A stretch of 5,202 nucleotides of DNA from Shimia sp041624275 (GTDB lineage: Bacteria > Pseudomonadota > Alphaproteobacteria > Rhodobacterales > Rhodobacteraceae), in contig NZ_JBFJVE010000203.1 of the NCBI RefSeq assembly GCF_041624275.1, forward strand, positions 1 to 5,202, written 5' to 3'. Made by a program: the position numbers and the translations under genes. Positions within the stretch are counted from its first letter, which is position 1. Each line of letters begins with the position of its first letter. The notes under the pieces were generated by a model, which was given only the letters and a program-made list of their open reading frames with translations, ran no database searches and was not told the DNA's origin. Shown one piece after another: positions 5,018 to 5,202 of the stretch.

Positions 5018-5046
5018 GGGGTAACTTCAGGCTATCGTCCCGTTAC

Positions 5047-5202
5047 TTAACGTTCCGCCGAAGCAGAAGCCTGCTCTGATGAAAAGCGGTCTTTGATCAT
5101 GGTGCCAATCTGCCGATTGACACGCTGAATTTTTATGCGGGTTTTGATCGTTTCAATATCGTAGTCAGGCATCAGAGAAATGAGTGCAGAATTGACAAAA
5201 GA
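5047..5202 (-). CDS. C-terminal end of an unrecognised protein (partial)
   Basis: On the minus strand a frame is open from the right edge through 51 codons to a TAA at 5047-5049. The visible C-terminus contains MPDYDIETIKTRIKIQRVNR (11-30), then QIGTMIKDRF and a Ser/Ala/Gln-rich tail ending ASASAER. It looks like a basic helical segment with a flexible polar end. I do not recognise the family and offer no function. By hand count 69 of 156 bases are G or C (about 44%), far below the rest of the window, and codons end freely in A or T. That points to a different origin from the neighbouring genes. It converges with dgkA. Its start lies outside the window, so a short spurious frame cannot be fully excluded. 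Confidence 0.6.
   Translation of the reverse strand, partial: SFVNSALISLMPDYDIETIKTRIKIQRVNRQIGTMIKDRFSSEQASASAER

Noticed and set aside
5021..5046. gtaac...gttac inverted repeat after dgkA as a terminator or attachment site
   Set aside because: A five-base arm with a 16-base loop and no U-run or second copy in the window is not meaningful.

Overview
The window has high GC and dense coding with strong G/C preference at codon third positions. It reads like a chromosome segment of an alphaproteobacterium, most likely Rhodobacteraceae (the Paracoccus/Rhodobacter/Rhodovulum group). The pointers are the gene families present, the small CxxC proteins of a type I associate with that family, and an FNR-type regulatory box. 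No rRNA, tRNA, CRISPR array or insertion sequence is visible. No stretch longer than about 135 bases lacks a gene.

Layout. (1) Positions 1-1367, minus strand: a histone-deacetylase-family zinc hydrolase followed downstream by the start of a YdjA-like nitroreductase that runs off the left edge. (2) Divergent from these, after a 111-base spacer with a perfect 20-bp palindrome, is a small DUF167/YggU-family gene (1479-1733, plus). (3) It converges with a small conserved-looking acidic protein (1868-2113, minus) across a very G-rich spacer carrying a 16-bp tandem repeat. (4) Divergent from that is a two-gene unit: a periplasmic or outer-membrane M48 metalloprotease lipoprotein (2222-2935) and a one-domain IMPACT/UPF0029 protein (2939-3298). 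(5) Positions 3358-4567 hold the most distinctive part: four tandem genes for 84-92 aa cysteine-motif proteins that I assign to DUF6455. The first three are coupled by 4-base start/stop overlaps. They are preceded by a good FNR box whose spacing to a -10-like hexamer is exactly that of a class II FNR-activated promoter. (6) A diacylglycerol kinase gene (dgkA, 4655-5017) follows. (7) The last ~155 bases drop to about 44% GC and hold the C-terminal end of an unrecognised minus-strand gene, possibly the edge of an acquired segment.

How they may work together. Most genes are housekeeping or poorly characterised and do not form one pathway. The exception is the paralogous four-gene array, which looks like an oxygen-responsive unit. 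The putative anaerobic promoter, the four copies of a C-x2-C-x5-C...C motif and the loss of the last cysteine in copy 2 together suggest a small family of metal-binding or redox proteins used under low oxygen. That function is inference; the motif, overlaps and promoter geometry are read directly from the sequence.
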